Assembly: GCA_030141605.1 (NCBI GenBank)
Contig: JAQGDQ010000685.1
Coordinates: 1 to 64,000 of the forward strand
Source of the DNA: Tubiluchus corallicola
Lineage: Eukaryota; Priapulida; Priapulimorpha; Priapulimorphida; Tubiluchidae
Reading direction: 5' to 3'
DNA length: 64,000 nt
Below, piece after piece: positions 1 to 14,200 of the stretch. The notes beneath the pieces were generated by a model. That model was not told where the DNA came from and did not search any database. It was given only the letters and a program-made list of their open reading frames with translations. Every line of letters begins with the position of its first letter. The stretch's first letter is position 1. The position numbers and the translations under genes are program-made.

Positions 1-930
1 CCACCTCTGTATCTCTTTAGCCTTCACATTAAAAAGCAAGGGCTATTGAAATTTGGTTTCTCTCCCACTGGGGCAGGGGTGAAAACGTAGGATGTTTGAA
101 ACTCAGACAAATCCATACAGTAGTAATTTAAGAATAAATTGAATTATGCATCGTCGTTAATGGCATCACGAAGGAGATATCCGTCTATCTTGTACTTTGT
201 GATCAAATAACAATGCCTTAAGTAATTTAGCAAAAGATTTGACACGGGGTCAGATCAGTGTGTGGAATTGTTTGAAAAAAAGCAACTAACAGCTTTTCCC
301 ACACCGAATTCTATTCAAACTCAATGAGCAAGGTTCCAGTCTTACCACAATGATCCAGGAAAAAAGCAACTGACAGCTTTTCCCACACCCAATTCTATTC
401 AAACTCAATGAATTATGATGTGTTGAACTATACAGTTAGGTAATAAAGTTACATGTTTTCCTTTGCTGTTCATTCACATTGACAAATGCAGCTGTGTTGT
501 TTGCAGCTGTGACTTGCCCAGCTGGAAAACAGCATACAGATTATGGTACCACGTGCCCCACACCGGTCAGGCTTTCGACTGCGATGAGGCGAATGTTTCG
601 ACGGCTGCGTCATCCGACTGACACGGTATTGGATAAAGACACGTGTGTCGTCCAGGAGGATTGTCCGTGTAACCACCAGGGCAGTTTATAAAACTGGTGA
701 TACCGTTGAGATGGACTGTAATACTTGGTAACTGTTTAACTCTTTCCTTTATAAATGGAAAAAAATTTTGCAATATTAAAGTCCCTATCAGCATTTAAAA
801 CAAAATTAAAATCACTAATATTAACCAGATATGAAATACCATCACACCAGTACGACAACATACACACTAATTCAGAATTCATATACCCACGGCCATATTA
901 ATTAAATCATAGTTTTTTTATTTTTTATGT
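1..930. repeat. left arm of a ~2.2-kb inverted repeat
   Basis: Read as reverse complement, this stretch matches 1235-2208 almost along its whole length, including the TIL exon and part of a retroelement. The arms are separated by about 300 bp of non-matching sequence. The left arm carries several small deletions relative to the right arm: about 30 bp near 240-270, 11 bp net in the exon copy, and homopolymer differences. It starts at the window edge, so the repeat may extend further left. It could be a true palindromic duplication or an assembly fold-back. Confidence 0.85.
507..727 (+). pseudogene. broken inverted copy of the TIL exon
   Basis: This is a copy, in the opposite orientation, of the intact TIL exon at 1434-1665. 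Both the acceptor (tttgcag) and the donor (ACTTG|GTAACT) are preserved. Four small deletions (7, 1, 1 and 2 bp) make it 221 bp instead of 232 bp and destroy the reading frame in the Cys-rich core. It lies on the wrong strand to be spliced into the gene. The deletions are either pseudogene decay or uncorrected long-read errors in a fold-back artefact. Confidence 0.7.
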
Positions 931-1039
931 TTTTTTGGAAAAATAAGTGCATGCGATGTACCAGAACTATCTTAGTGTTCGACTGGTAGATTGCGATCAA
1001 CATAATTGGTAGGCTTACAGCAAAAAAATTATTGAACAT

Positions 1040-1381
1040 TTTATATATAATAATCTTTATTTGCCATTAAAATACATTGATAATCACTGATAAAAACTTT
1101 ACAGAGATGATCAATCAGTGTTAGTTAATAAAAACTTACACTGCTAAAGGCAAATACGTCAGTGCAATCTAAACTACTGTGCAGTAATGGAAAGTAACGA
1201 CGAATAAAATCAAACATATTTACAAATATGCACAAAAAATGAAAAAAACTATGATTTAATTAATATGGCCGTGGGTATATGAATTCTGAATTAGTGTGTA
1301 TGTTGTCGTACCGGTGTGATGGTATTTCATATCTGGTTAATATTAGTGATTTTAATTTTGTTTTAAATGCTGATAGGGACT
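1040..1381 (-). mobile_element. short non-autonomous retroelement, copy 1
   Basis: About 340 bp matches 52252-52596 at roughly 95% by eye. Both copies start at the same point (AAGTCCC on the minus strand) and end with CAAATAAAG followed by TA-rich sequence, which looks like a polyadenylation signal plus tail. Identical 5' ends in two copies argue for a complete short element (SINE-like or a deleted LINE) rather than random truncation. No terminal inverted repeats were seen. The left arm of the inverted repeat holds only its 5' part. Confidence 0.6.
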
Positions 1382-2208
1382 TTAATATTGCAAAATTTTT
1401 TTCCATTTATAAAGGAAAGAGTTAAACAGTTACCAAGTATTACAGTCCATCTCAACGGTATCACCAGTTTTATAAACTGCCCCCTGGTGGTTACACGGAC
1501 AATCCTCCTGGACGACACACGTGTCTTTATCCAATACCGTGTCAGTCGGACAGACGCAGCCGTCGAAACATTCCGCCTCATCGCAGTCGAAAGCCTGACC
1601 CCGACACGTCGTGGGGCACGTGGTACCACAATCTGTATGCTGTTTTCCAGCTGGGCAAGTCACAGCTGCAAACAACACAGCTGCATTAGTCAATGTAAAG
1701 AATGAAACAGCAAAGGAAAACATGTAACTTTATAACACTAACTGTATAGTTCAACACATCATAATTCATTGAGTTTGAATAGAATTGGGTGTGGGAAAAA
1801 GCTGTCAGTTGCTTTTTTCCTGGATCATTGTGGTAAGACTGGAACCTTGCTCAATGAGTTTGAATAGAATTCGGTGTGGGAAAAGCTGTCAGTTGCGTTT
1901 TTTCAAACAATTCCACACACTACAGTCTGACCCCCCCCCCTTGCTCATTTCCAGCAATTTTTGATGTCAAATCTTTTCCTAAATTACTCAAGGCATTGTT
2001 ATTTGATCACAAAGTACCTAAGATACACGGATATCTCCTTCGTGATACCATTAACGACGATGCATAATTCAATTTATTCTTAAATTACTACTGTATGGAT
2101 TTGTCTGAGTTTCAAACATCCTACGTTTTCACCCCCGCCCCAGTGGGAGAGAAACCAAATTTCAATAGCCCTTGCTTTTTAATGTGAAGGCTAAAGAGAT
2201 ACAGAGGT
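1235..2208. repeat. right arm of the inverted repeat
   Basis: This is the reverse-complement partner of 1-930. It carries the intact TIL exon (1434-1665) and the full retroelement tail. An internal duplication of about 85 bp, containing 'cccacaccgaattctat' and its variant, occurs in both arms. The arm ends in a run of about 18 G at 2209. Confidence 0.85.
1434..1665 (-). CDS. exon 12: TIL domain and VWC-like start
   Basis: Acceptor gtttgcag, donor ACTTG|GTAACT, phase 1 in and 2 out. It encodes about 11 closely spaced Cys (VTCPAGKQHTDCGTTC, ECFDGCVC, EDCPCNHQG) as in trypsin-inhibitor-like Cys-rich domains, ending in a VWC-like strand at W. The next exon is not in the window. A broken inverted copy lies at 507-727. 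Confidence 0.9.
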
Positions 2209-5200
2209 GGGGGGGGGGGGGGGGACAGGAGGCAATGGCCCCCAGACACAAGGGCGAGAGAGTGTTAATTATTAATTACTAATCCGACATTAACAAAATA
2301 ATTAACAAATGATTTCAAACAACAACAAAATTGCCTAGTCAGAGCTCAACTTAGCTGACTTAATTACTACATACAGAATGACATACAAAAGAAGTTGATC
2401 ATCACGACTAGAAGGGCTGGTTCAATCAGTGACTTTTCAAAACTAACTTAATCCAAATAGAAGCAGTTCTGGAAAATCAACTTACGACACAACTCGTCGG
2501 TTCTCCAGGTTTCGCCAAAAGCTGGGAACAACCTATAGCAGTCGCGAAAGAAAGCCTCAAAAGTGTTGCAAGCGCAGTCTTGCCTTTCAGCGGAACAGCT
2601 ACATACGTCTTGTCTACAAGCTTCAACATAGCGATTAATATTGAGTATCTGTAAGAAACATAAATCACTTCTAACATTGAGTAGCTGTAAGAAACATAAA
2701 TCACTTCTAACACTGAGTATCTGTAAGAAACATAAATCACTTCTAACATTGAGTAGCTGTAAGAAGAATAAATCACTTCTAATACTGAGTATCTGTAAGA
2801 AACATAAATCACTTCTAACATTGAGCATCTATGAGAAGAATAAAACACTTCTAACATTGAGTATCTGTAAGAAGAATAGATCACTTCTAACACTGCGTAT
2901 CTGTAAGAAACATAAATCACTTCTAACATTGAGTATCTGTAAGAAGAATAGATCACTTATAACATTGAGTATCTCTAAGAAACATAAATCACTTCTAACA
3001 CTGAGTATCTGTAAGAAGAATAGATCACTTCTAATACTGAGTATCTGTAAGAAGAATAAATCACTTCTAACACTGAGTATCTGTAAGAAGAATAGATCAC
3101 TTCTAATACTGAGTATCTGTAAGGAACATAAATCACTTCTAACACTGAGTATCTGTAAGAAACATAAATCACTTCTAACACTGAGTAGCTGTAAGAAACA
3201 TAAATCACTTCTAACACTGAGTATCTGTAAGAAACATAAATCACTTCTAACATTGAGTAGCTGTAAGAAGAATAAATCACTTCTAATACTGAGTATCTGT
3301 AAGAAACATAAATCACTTCTAACATTGAGCATCTATGAGAAGAATAAAACACTTCTAACATTGAGTATCTGTAAGAAGAATAGATCACTTCTAACATTGA
3401 GTATCTGTAAGAAGAATAAATCACTTCTAACACTGAGCATCTGTAAGAAGAATAGATCACTTATAACATTGAGTATCTGTAAGAAACATAAATCACTTCT
3501 AACATTGAGTATCTGTAAGAAGAATAGATCACTTCTAACATTGAGTATCTGTAAGAAGAATAAATCACTTCTAACACTGAGTATCTGTAAGAAGAATAAA
3601 TCACTTATAACATTGAGTATCTGTAAGAAACATAAATCACTTCTAACATTGAGTATCTGTAAGAAGAATAGATCACTTCTAACACTGAGTATCTGTAAGA
3701 AGAATAAATCACTTCTAACACTGAGTATCTGTAAGAAGAATAAATCATTTATAACACTGAGCATCTGTAAGAAGAATAAATCACTTATAACATTGAGTAT
3801 CTCTAAGAAACATAAATCACTTCTAACATTGAGTATCTGTAAGAAGAATAAATCACTTCTAACACTGAGTATCTGTAAGAAGAATAGATCACTTCTAATA
3901 CTGAGTATCTGTAAGAAGAATAAATCACTTATAACATTGAGTATCTGTAAGAAGAATAGATCACTTATAACATTGAGTATCTCTAAGAAACATAAATCAC
4001 TTCTAACACTGAGTATCTGTAAGAAGAATAGATCACTTCTAATACTGAGTATCTGTAAGAAGAATAAATCACTTCTGACACTGAGTATCTGTAAGAAGAA
4101 TAGATCACTTCTAATACTGAGTATCTGTAAGAAGAATAGATCACTTCTAATACTGAGTATCTGTAAGGAACATAAATCACTTCTAACATTGAGTATCTGT
4201 AAGAAACATAAATCACTTCTAACACTGAGTAGCTGTAAGAAACATAAATCACTTCTAACACTGAGTATCTGTAAGAAACATAAATCACTTCTAACATTGA
4301 ATAGCTGTAAGAAGAATAAATCACTTCTAATACTGAGTATCTGTAAGAAACATAAATCACTTCTAACATTGAGCATCTATGAGAAGAATAAAACACTTCT
4401 AACATTGAGTATCTGTAAGAAGAATAGATCACTTCTAACATTGAGTATCTGTAAGAAGAATAAATCACTTCTAACACTGAGCATCTGTAAGAAGAATAGA
4501 TCACTTGTAACATTGAGTATCTATACAATCTGAAGTAAGGCTCAGGCGGCTAACCATTTAAATGTTTAATCAACCGCTAACTACCGTACCGTCTAGAAAA
4601 TCACTAACTGTTTAACCATTTCTTAGCAAAGTTTTCTATTAATGAAACCTCTTATCTTTTCTCAATTGGTGTATGCAGTTAGCAATGTTCCGCATGCATA
4701 TAATTGTATTATTAACAACATTTTTCACTTGTTTAGATACAAGGATGCCACCATGTTGGACATTCTCACCGCTGCATTTGAATCGCACTACTTACTCGTG
4801 CAAAGAATGAATGTGTGAATGTATGAAGTTTAAACGGTTAATTATTAAGCCTAACCATCTTAGCCCTAATCTGAATCAATTACACGATAAATATATGCAA
4901 CGTTATTATTTCAGTCCTACCTTAGAACAAGACTGATATTTTTCATTGTTACGGACTAGTTCCTCTAAGCGCTTGCATTCGTTTAATGCTTTGGTGACGA
5001 CGGCTAAACCTGAAACGTCGCCTCGCAGCGCAAAAGTGTTGCAAGTGTTATCACGGTTTTCAGTTGCTGGACAATCGTCTGTAAAACACAAATAAAAAAC
5101 TGACAAGGAATTCAATGCTTTGCACATGTATCAGCATGCAACGAAATACTTTGTACATAGCATAGCAAGAAAACCAATGCTTTGTATGTGGCATAGCAAG

Positions 5201-8200
5201 GAAAGAAATGCTTTTCACTTGGTATAGCATGAAACTCTTTTCATATGCATCAGCATGCAAATAAATGCTTTGTACATAGCACAGCAAGTAAACAAATGCT
5301 TTGTACATAGCATAGCAAGGAAACAAATGTTTTGTACGTGGCATAGCAAGGAAACAAATGCTTTGTACATGGCATAGCAAGGAAACAAATGCTTTGTACA
5401 TAGCATAGCAAGAAAACAAATGCTTTGTACATGGCATAGCAAAGAAACAAATGCTTTGTATGTGGCATAACAAGGAAACAATGCCTTTCACATGGCATAG
5501 CATGAAACTCTGCATATGCATCAGCATACAAAGAAATACTTTGTACATAGCATAGCAAGAAAACCAATGCTTTGTATGTGGCATAGCAAGGAAAGAAATG
5601 CTTTGCACTTGGTATAGCATGAAACTCTTTTCATATGCATCAGCATGCAAATAAATGCTTTGTACATAGCACAGCAAGTAAACAAATGCTTTGTACATAG
5701 CATAGCAAGTAAACAAATGCCTTTCACATGGCATAGCATGAAACTCTTTTCATATGCATCAGCATGCAAAGAAATACTTTATACATAGCACAGCAAGTAA
5801 ACAAAAGCTTTGTACATAGCATAGCAAGTAAACAAAAGCTTTATTCAGACTCTTGCAAACTATAGCAGTAGTATTATCACAAGCCATTTTAATACACAGC
5901 TCATTTTAAAGTGAAGGGTTGCAGCGGGACCAGCACATAGCTCACTATCAAGAACAATCTGGAACTCTAGAACTATGCAGAAGCCAAAGAAATTACTGAA
6001 AAAAGTGACTGAACAGGCCAGCACCCAACCATTTACAAACCAGACCCGGCACACTTTAATTATACTGCCAAGCATAATCCCTTCTTGTGTGAATTTAAAG
6101 AATTTGTATTATTCCGCCGACCACATTTTCTCACACTCATACTGTGCCTACCATTTGGGCCGTTCATTCGCCAACTGCGTACAAAATCCAAGACAGAAGA
6201 GGCTACATGGCCATCAATGTTCGTGAAGTCGTTGGACACATCGTTGTCGTAGATGCCGCACAAACCGCACGTCTTGTCTCTCATGGCATCGGTTACCTAC
6301 ATCAACGATACTCAATGTTATCTCCTATAACAAAGTTAACAGCTTGGAAACGGCACAAAATGGTGATGACTTATTGGACAACAATGTAACTTCAGTCATA
6401 CTGATTCATCATTTGACAGTTATACAAAAAACTTGCTCTCCTACAATGTCTTGCCGCGCAAAGTATTTATCACAAGTGATACTACTACTTACAAAAAGTA
6501 CAGCATATTAAAGATGGCGAAATTTTGTCTAGCTAGAACCTTGTCTAGTTCATTTTTTCTTGTTCAAAAGCAAGATCCTGCTAGTAAATCACTCTATGCA
6601 CACACTAATGCACAATTAAGTAAAGTCCATGTAAAAAACTGAACTTACTGAACTGATGCACTAGACGGCTTTGCCCTACCCACATGTCACATGATGATTC
6701 TAGTTAAGACGCACTGCTGTGGTACACTTAACCTTTAACCCACTGCAACTGCACGTGCGCACAACCAAACTATGAAAAGTTTACTTTACGTCAGGGGTGT
6801 GCAAATTATCTGACTAGCCGGGCCACATTAAACTTTCCCGCAATTCCTGCGGGCCACAGGCAGTTTGATCAAGGAGCCAAGTACAGAAATGCCTAATAAT
6901 GATTTTTTGCATCCGACCTGCGTACATCATTACTACTACACTCAAGAAACTATTTTAGAAGTTATTAAAATTCATATTACAAATCATATATTTCTACTTT
7001 CAGGACAAATAGTGGTAATTTCATTACAATGCATATTAGTAATGTGTACCACACAGTCTGTGTAGTACAGTGACATTAAGCTACAACCGTCTTGTAACGG
7101 TTAATGGCATCCGATCTAGTAGAAAAAAACTACCCGCACTATCTTTGGGATCGTGGCACGGACTTCAGCTGGATACACTCAATTAATGGCCCGGGCCGCA
7201 CTTTCATTAGGTTGACAAATCTCTTCGCGGGCCGCACATATTCTCTCGGCGGGCAGCATGTGGCCCGCGGGCCGCAATTTGCACACCCCTGCTTTACGTC
7301 AACATTTTCTAACAAAGTGATACGTACATCTACAAATATGCCTTCTCGGCCGTCCCATCTCAGGCGGAAGTTGTCTGCCTTTACAACTACAAATGCTGCA
7401 ACTTTTTCTACCAGTAATTCCTTATTTACTACGACTGGCATGTCCAGTTCCTTCTGCCCTCCGAGTACCACTGGCTCTCCTGAAAAAGAGAAACCAGGAG
7501 AAATTAGGTGTGAAATCATTACACTTTCAATAACATTTTAGTGAAAAAACTTTGTAAAATTTAGATGTCAAATAAGCTCACAAGCTTTAACTCCTTCAGG
7601 CCGGCACTACTCAAAATAGGTCTTTATAAGACTTTTCTGCTATGGTATGAGCACAGACATAAGCTCCGCTATGTAATCATGCTATGAAATCATGGTATGC
7701 ACAGAATCTCGGATATGTAATCATAAACAACACACAAACAAAACACAAACAAACACAAACCGATATGTAATCATGGTATCACACAGAATTGGATATGTAA
7801 TCATGCTATGTAATCATGGTATAGCACAGAATTTCGGATATGAAATCATGGTATGTAATCATGGTATGAGCACAGAATCTCGGCTATGTAATCATGCTAT
7901 GTAATCATGGTATGAGCACAGAATTTCGGATATGTAATAATGCTATGTAATCATGGTATCACCACAGAATTTCGGATATGTAATCATGCTATGAAATCAT
8001 GGTATGAGCACAGAATTTCGGATATGTAATCATGCTATGTAATCATGGTATCAGCAGAGAATCTCGGATATGTAATCATGCTATGTAATCATGGTATCAG
8101 CACAGAATTTCGGATATGTAATCATGCTATGAAATCATGGTATGAGCACAGAATCTCGGATATGTAATCATGGTATCAGCACAGAATTTCGGATATGTAA

Positions 8201-11200
8201 TCATGCTATGAAATCATGGTAAGAATTTCGGATATGTAATCATGCTATGAATCATGGTATAGCACAGAATCGGTATGTAATCATGCTATGAATCATGGTA
8301 TAGCACAGAATTCGGATATGTAATATGCTATGTAATCATGGTATCACACAGAATTTCGGATATGTAATCATGCTATGAAATCATGGTATGAGCACAGAAT
8401 CTCGGATATGTAATCATGCTATGTAATCATGGTATCAGCACAGAATCTCGGATATGTAATCATGCTATGTAATCATGGTATGAGCACAGAATTTCGGATA
8501 TGTAATCATGCTATGTAACATGGTATGAGCACAGAATTTCGGATATGTAATCATGCTATGTAATCATGGTATCAGCACAGAATCTCGGATATGTAATCAT
8601 GCTATGTAATCATGGTATGAGCACAGAATTTCGGATATGTAATCATGCTATGTAATCATGGTATCAGCACAGAATTTCGGATATGTAATCATGCTATGAA
8701 ATCATGGTATGAGCACAGAATCTCGGATATGTAATCATGCTATGTAATCATGGTATCAGCACAGAATTTCGGATATGTAATCATGCTATGGAATCATGGT
8801 ATCAGCACAGAATTTCGGATATGTAATCCTGCTATGTAATCATGGTATCAGCACAGAATCTCGGCTATGTAATCATGCTATTTGTTTAAACATTTACAAA
8901 TGATTTAATTGGATAAAATCAAGAATAATACACCCTCCTTAGGCACTTCAACTTAGCCTATTGAGTAGCTCAGTCTGGTATACACTTGCATGATCGTACA
9001 CTATTGATCACCTGCTTTCTACAGTCCAAGAGAATTGTCTGTTGTACTAAGTTCCAGGAAAGACCAACTGATCAGCCAAGGAGAAATTAGGGGTCGTTTC
9101 GTTTTTTTAACAGGAATTTCCCTTTAAAAATAGAGTAGACTTGAGACCAAAGTTTATCAGAGTGTTGTGTCTGGATAGTTGAAATTTTCTACATTAGTCA
9201 ATTTCACACAAGTGATGCTGTACATTGTTACGGTGCAAACACTGCAGTTACTGAAAGCTTTTTTCAATTTTTTCATCAAAAATCGATTTTTAATTTGTCT
9301 AAGGTAAGCAAATGCATTTCATATATATTTCTGCATGAAAGAACATCGTGTGAGGAGTAGAAACCTACAAAAATTATCAAATATAGTTTAATCGCTGCTC
9401 AGCGGAGGAAGCAGTTTTTCACGAACGCATGTAAAATGCAGCAAAAGCTTGCGGTCCTGAAAGAGTTAATGGAATGATTGGGTCTCATGCAGTCGCAATA
9501 TATGGCCTCCAATCAATTATAACGCTATTTTAATATACCTGTATGTAAATTAAACATACACTGTTGTCGTTTCTTCTCCTCTTTTCCTCCTTCCTATCCC
9601 TAATCTTACTATTTTTCTCCATTCCATCATGTCTACTAACCCTAACCATTCTTTCATTCACTCATCCTCCCCTCCCTTCCTTCTTCCTATCCCTAATCTT
9701 ACTATTTTTTCCATTCCATCATGTCTACTAACCCTAACCATTCTTTCATTCACTCATTTGTGATACCCTAACAAGCCAAGCTTTCAAAGTGTCATACAGC
9801 AACTCTTTTATTTGGTTAATTTGACTTCATCAACGTTTTTTTACCTATACTGTTTATTTTTGTTTCAATAATATTGTATGTTGATGTATTGTATATGTAT
9901 TGCTGGAGTGAAATAAATTGATTGATTGATTGATATCCTATTTTTAAATATTTCAAATTAATCAGTTCTGGGGCCAAATAAGTGAAATGTTAATTGAAGT
10001 GTGATATTATTAGTTTGTAAACTATCCAGATTTATAAGAAACAGACATTTGCAATATTGTTAAGCGGTACCTGAACAACCTCACACCTGCAACAGACATA
10101 CCTGTAATTTCATCTGCTTTGAGAATAATTTGAGCTCCAGATGCGTAAACGACAACCTGCCGCCTACACGGCGTATCCGCTCCGCAATATCTATCATTCA
10201 CAATGTGGATACTGAAAGCACCATCTTTGCAATCTTTAGCTAATGCGTAACTGCACTGCCCGTGGAAAAAGAAGACTTGTCCGTCAAAGCTCCGGTAATG
10301 TGACTGACTCCATGCGGAGCAGGTGGAGACATACCCCGATGTTGCTGGAGTGGAATAGTGACATATTAACCACTTGTGATGTTCAAAATAGTACAACACA
10401 ACAATATACAACGAGTAAATAAAGACTTGTTTATACAGTAGGCATCGCTTAATAGACTCATTTTGGGACGAGTGTTTTGGCCTAATCAATTGACTGATTC
10501 AATTAGCCGACGGGTGTAGTCTATTACTACTATAGAAGTATGACACATGACTCATCACTTTAGTACGCATTGCAAAGACTTTAAATGAATTTTGAAATAA
10601 ATTAATATCAAAATTTGTACGTACAATTATTATTTAATAATAATAATAAGTGAATTAATGAAAAAAGAAAATAAAAAATTGCACAAATGATTATTACCAC
10701 TAGAAATTAAAAAAATTCATGCAAGGCGAATTGCTTCATTTCTTCAGGAAGAAGTTGGTTTATGAAATTCTCATAATGATAAAAACATTGAAAATCTGTT
10801 ACTGTATACTGTAAATATTCACTCAAAACACCTAGTCACCTAGTGCTTGAGCTGCAGTGATGACCTTGTTTCTCCTGTGAAAAAAAACTGCGGGAACTTC
10901 AAAAGCAAACCACTGGTCAAGTGATTAAATGTTTAGCTTCCAGAAACAACGAGGTTAACTGCACTGGACAAGCGGATGACAGATTCAAAGCAAACCACTG
11001 GTCAAGTGATTAAATGTTTAGCTTCCAGAAACAACGAGGTTAACTGCAGTGGACAAGCGGGTAGCAGATTCAAAGCAAAACCGCTGGTCAAGTCATTAAA
11101 TGTTTAGCTTCCAGAAACAGCGAGGTTAACTGCAGTGGACAAGCGGGTGACAGATTCAAAGCAAACCGCTGGTCAAGTGATTAAATGTTTAGCTTCCAGA

Positions 11201-14200
11201 AACAACGAGGTTAACTGCAGTGGACAAGCGGGTGACAGATTCAAAGCAAACCACTGGTCAAGTGATTAAATGTTTAGCTTCCAGAAACAACGAGGTTAAT
11301 TGCAGTGGACAAGCGGGTGACAGATTCAAAGCAAACCGCTGGTCAAGTGATTAAATGTTTAGCTTCCAGAAACAACGAGGTTAACTGCAGTGGACAAGCG
11401 GGTGACAGATTCAAAGCAAACCACTGGTCAAGTGATTAAATGTTTAGCTTCCAGAAACAACGAGGTTAACTGCAGTGGACAAGCGGGTGACAGATTCAAA
11501 GCAAAACCACTGGTCAAGTGATTAAATGTTTAGCTTCCAGAAACAACGAGGTTAACTGCAGTGGACAAGCGGGTGACAGATTCAAAGCAAAACCGCTGGT
11601 CAAGTGATTAAATGTTTAGCTTCCAGAAACAACGAGGTTAACTGCAGTGGACAAGCGGGTGACAGATTCAAAGCAAACCGCTGGTCAAGTGATTAAATGT
11701 TTAGCTTCCAGAAACAACGAGGTTAACTGCAGTGGACAAGCGGATGACAGATTCAAAGCAAAACCACTGGTCAAGTGATTAAATGTTTAGCTTCCAGAAA
11801 CAATGAGGTTAACTGCAGTGGACAAGCGGGTGACAGACTGAAAGCAAAACCACTGGTCAAGTGATTAAATGTTTAGCTTCCAGAAACAATGAGGTTAACT
11901 GCAGTGGACAAGCGGATGACAGATTCAAAGCAAAACCGCTGGTCAAGTGATTAAATGTTTAGCTTCCAGAAACAATGAGGTTAACTGCAGTGGACAAGCG
12001 GGTGACAGATTCAAAGCAAAACCGCTGGTCAAGTGATTAAATGTTTAGCTTCCAGAAACAATGAGGTTAACTGCAGTGGACAAGCGGGTGACAGATTCAA
12101 AGCAAACCGCTGGTCAAGTGAATTAAATGTTTAGCGTCCAGAAACAACGAGGTTAACTGCAGTGGACAAGCGGGTGACAGATTCAAAGCAAACCCGCTAA
12201 GCTAACATATTAGTGAATGTGATAAACATACTGTACCTGCTTATAAACAAAGCTGTACTTAACACGACTGTTTCTACCTATATTGTACTGCACAACATCG
12301 ACACAAAGATGATATAGGAGCAGCAAAAGCCCTTTGGGGACACACAAGTGCCTTATTTTAAGTGCCTGAAGTAAAACTACTGAATCAATTAGGCGGAGTT
12401 ATTTGAGTCAGTTATCGACAGGTTTTATATACGTTTGAACAGAAGCGGCCCGTTCCAAACATTTATGAAACAATGAAGTGACAGAGTCGATTAACCGTGA
12501 GTCTAATAAAAGCCACCTACTGTATTTTTATTTTGTAAAACTGTAATATGGAAAAAAAGAACAACATCATCACAGAGTCTTGTAATATGAGCAGCTATGA
12601 CATATGAATAATCTGAATAACTGTAATATTACAGCTTTAACAAATCACTAAAAATGGACGTTAACAAATAAAATGTGTCTCTCAAATACTCATTTCAGAT
12701 ACAATAAACAAAAATGGTTTAATCATAAGCTGAACTAAATCTCAAGTCACTCGCAACCAAACATCATACCTTCCGCCATTGACCGCAGGTCAGCAGTGAG
12801 AGGTTCGGGTTTTCTCGATCGCGGAACACATTTCGGAGCAACTGCAGGAGTCCAACGACCCGTCACATCACATTCAAAAACATCGGACTGAGGAACATCG
12901 AACTTCCAACCGTCCGGGCACGAAACGGTGCACTCGCTTGACTGTTGAGTGTGCACGCATTTCATTGTCCCGACGAAACCCAATGTGTTCATATCACAGT
13001 TTGAAATTGCTAAAAATACAAAAGTTTGTCTTAAATATAAAGTAAAAATAGTTCCATCATTAGATCACAGGTGTTACAATCAAGTTTTCATCATCATTAG
13101 ATCACAGGTGTTACAATCAAGTTTTCATAGAAGTTTTATTTCTAGTGTAAACAAATTTAACTTTGCAAAGCACTGCACTGTTGAAAATCAGCATAAAATA
13201 TTTTTAAGCTTTTCTTATTTGCTGAAAAATTACAAATTATTAGATTTAATATTTTATTTCAAACTTCACAAGGTTCATATACACATCACAAATTAATACA
13301 AATAATACAATAAATCATGACACACGACAATAACACAAATAACAATTAACGATATAATAAACTACGCCAATGACATCTAATTACAGAAGTAAAGTTTGCA
13401 TCACTGTTTATAATGTTCTTGCATATAAAATTTTCACTCTTGTTCAGCCTGATGTGTAAACTGTATGCACATTTTCTGTGAATCACATCAAAATAAATAA
13501 TATTAAGTCTAGTAGAAATATATCTAGCGCTCGTATCATATGAAAAGTTAAACAGCTTCCGTGTTGATACATTATATGCGACCTTGAGTTTGCTAGGATT
13601 GTAAGAATAAAAATGTCTCCAAGTGGACATACAATAAAAAGTAGTGCAGTAAACACTTGTCTCTTCACGTTAACTGAACAGTGAGTAAATTTCATGAGTA
13701 ATTTATTTGCTTTACCAATAAATTGAACATTGTCGTAATATATCTAAATCATCTCTATTGTCATCTGATAAAATATGACCCAGATATTTTTCCTTTTTAC
13801 TAGGTACAAAACTTTTACACTGCAAAACAACAGACCCAAAAGTAAACTGCTGCATGTGGGCGGAGCGAAACGTGACAAGTTTAGTCTTATTCACATTTAC
13901 AAGGATATCATATTCTTTAGCAAATTTATTAAAAATATCTAGGAGTCTCTGTAGCTAAAAAAGCTCCTTTCAAGACTCTCACGAAATGCAAGAGGACTGT
14001 TTTTGTTAGTCACGTCAGTAAATAATAACAAAATTAAAATTAAAAAGCTGCATTAATTAATCTAGCCGCAGTCATTTAACAGACATCATCAGCAGAAATG
14101 GTTGTTTAGCATCTTAAACTTACAACAATACAGACAGACAGACAGACAAACAGTGAATATGTACGTATCTGGCATTGGCAGCCATTAGACTGTTTACCAC

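Noticed and set aside
2641-4533. A 630-codon plus-strand frame of 12-residue repeats (SICKKHKSLLTL type)
   Set aside because: Created by a 36-bp satellite whose period is a multiple of 3. It overlaps the acceptor of a real minus-strand exon and is low complexity with no promoter.
5060-5769. Several Cys/Tyr/Leu-rich minus-strand frames up to 224 codons
   Set aside because: All derive from the ~30-bp satellite upstream of exon 10; they extend through the real acceptor into the exon out of its frame.
7620-8882. CRISPR-like regular array
   Set aside because: Units are contiguous tandem repeats with no unique spacers, in an animal genome.
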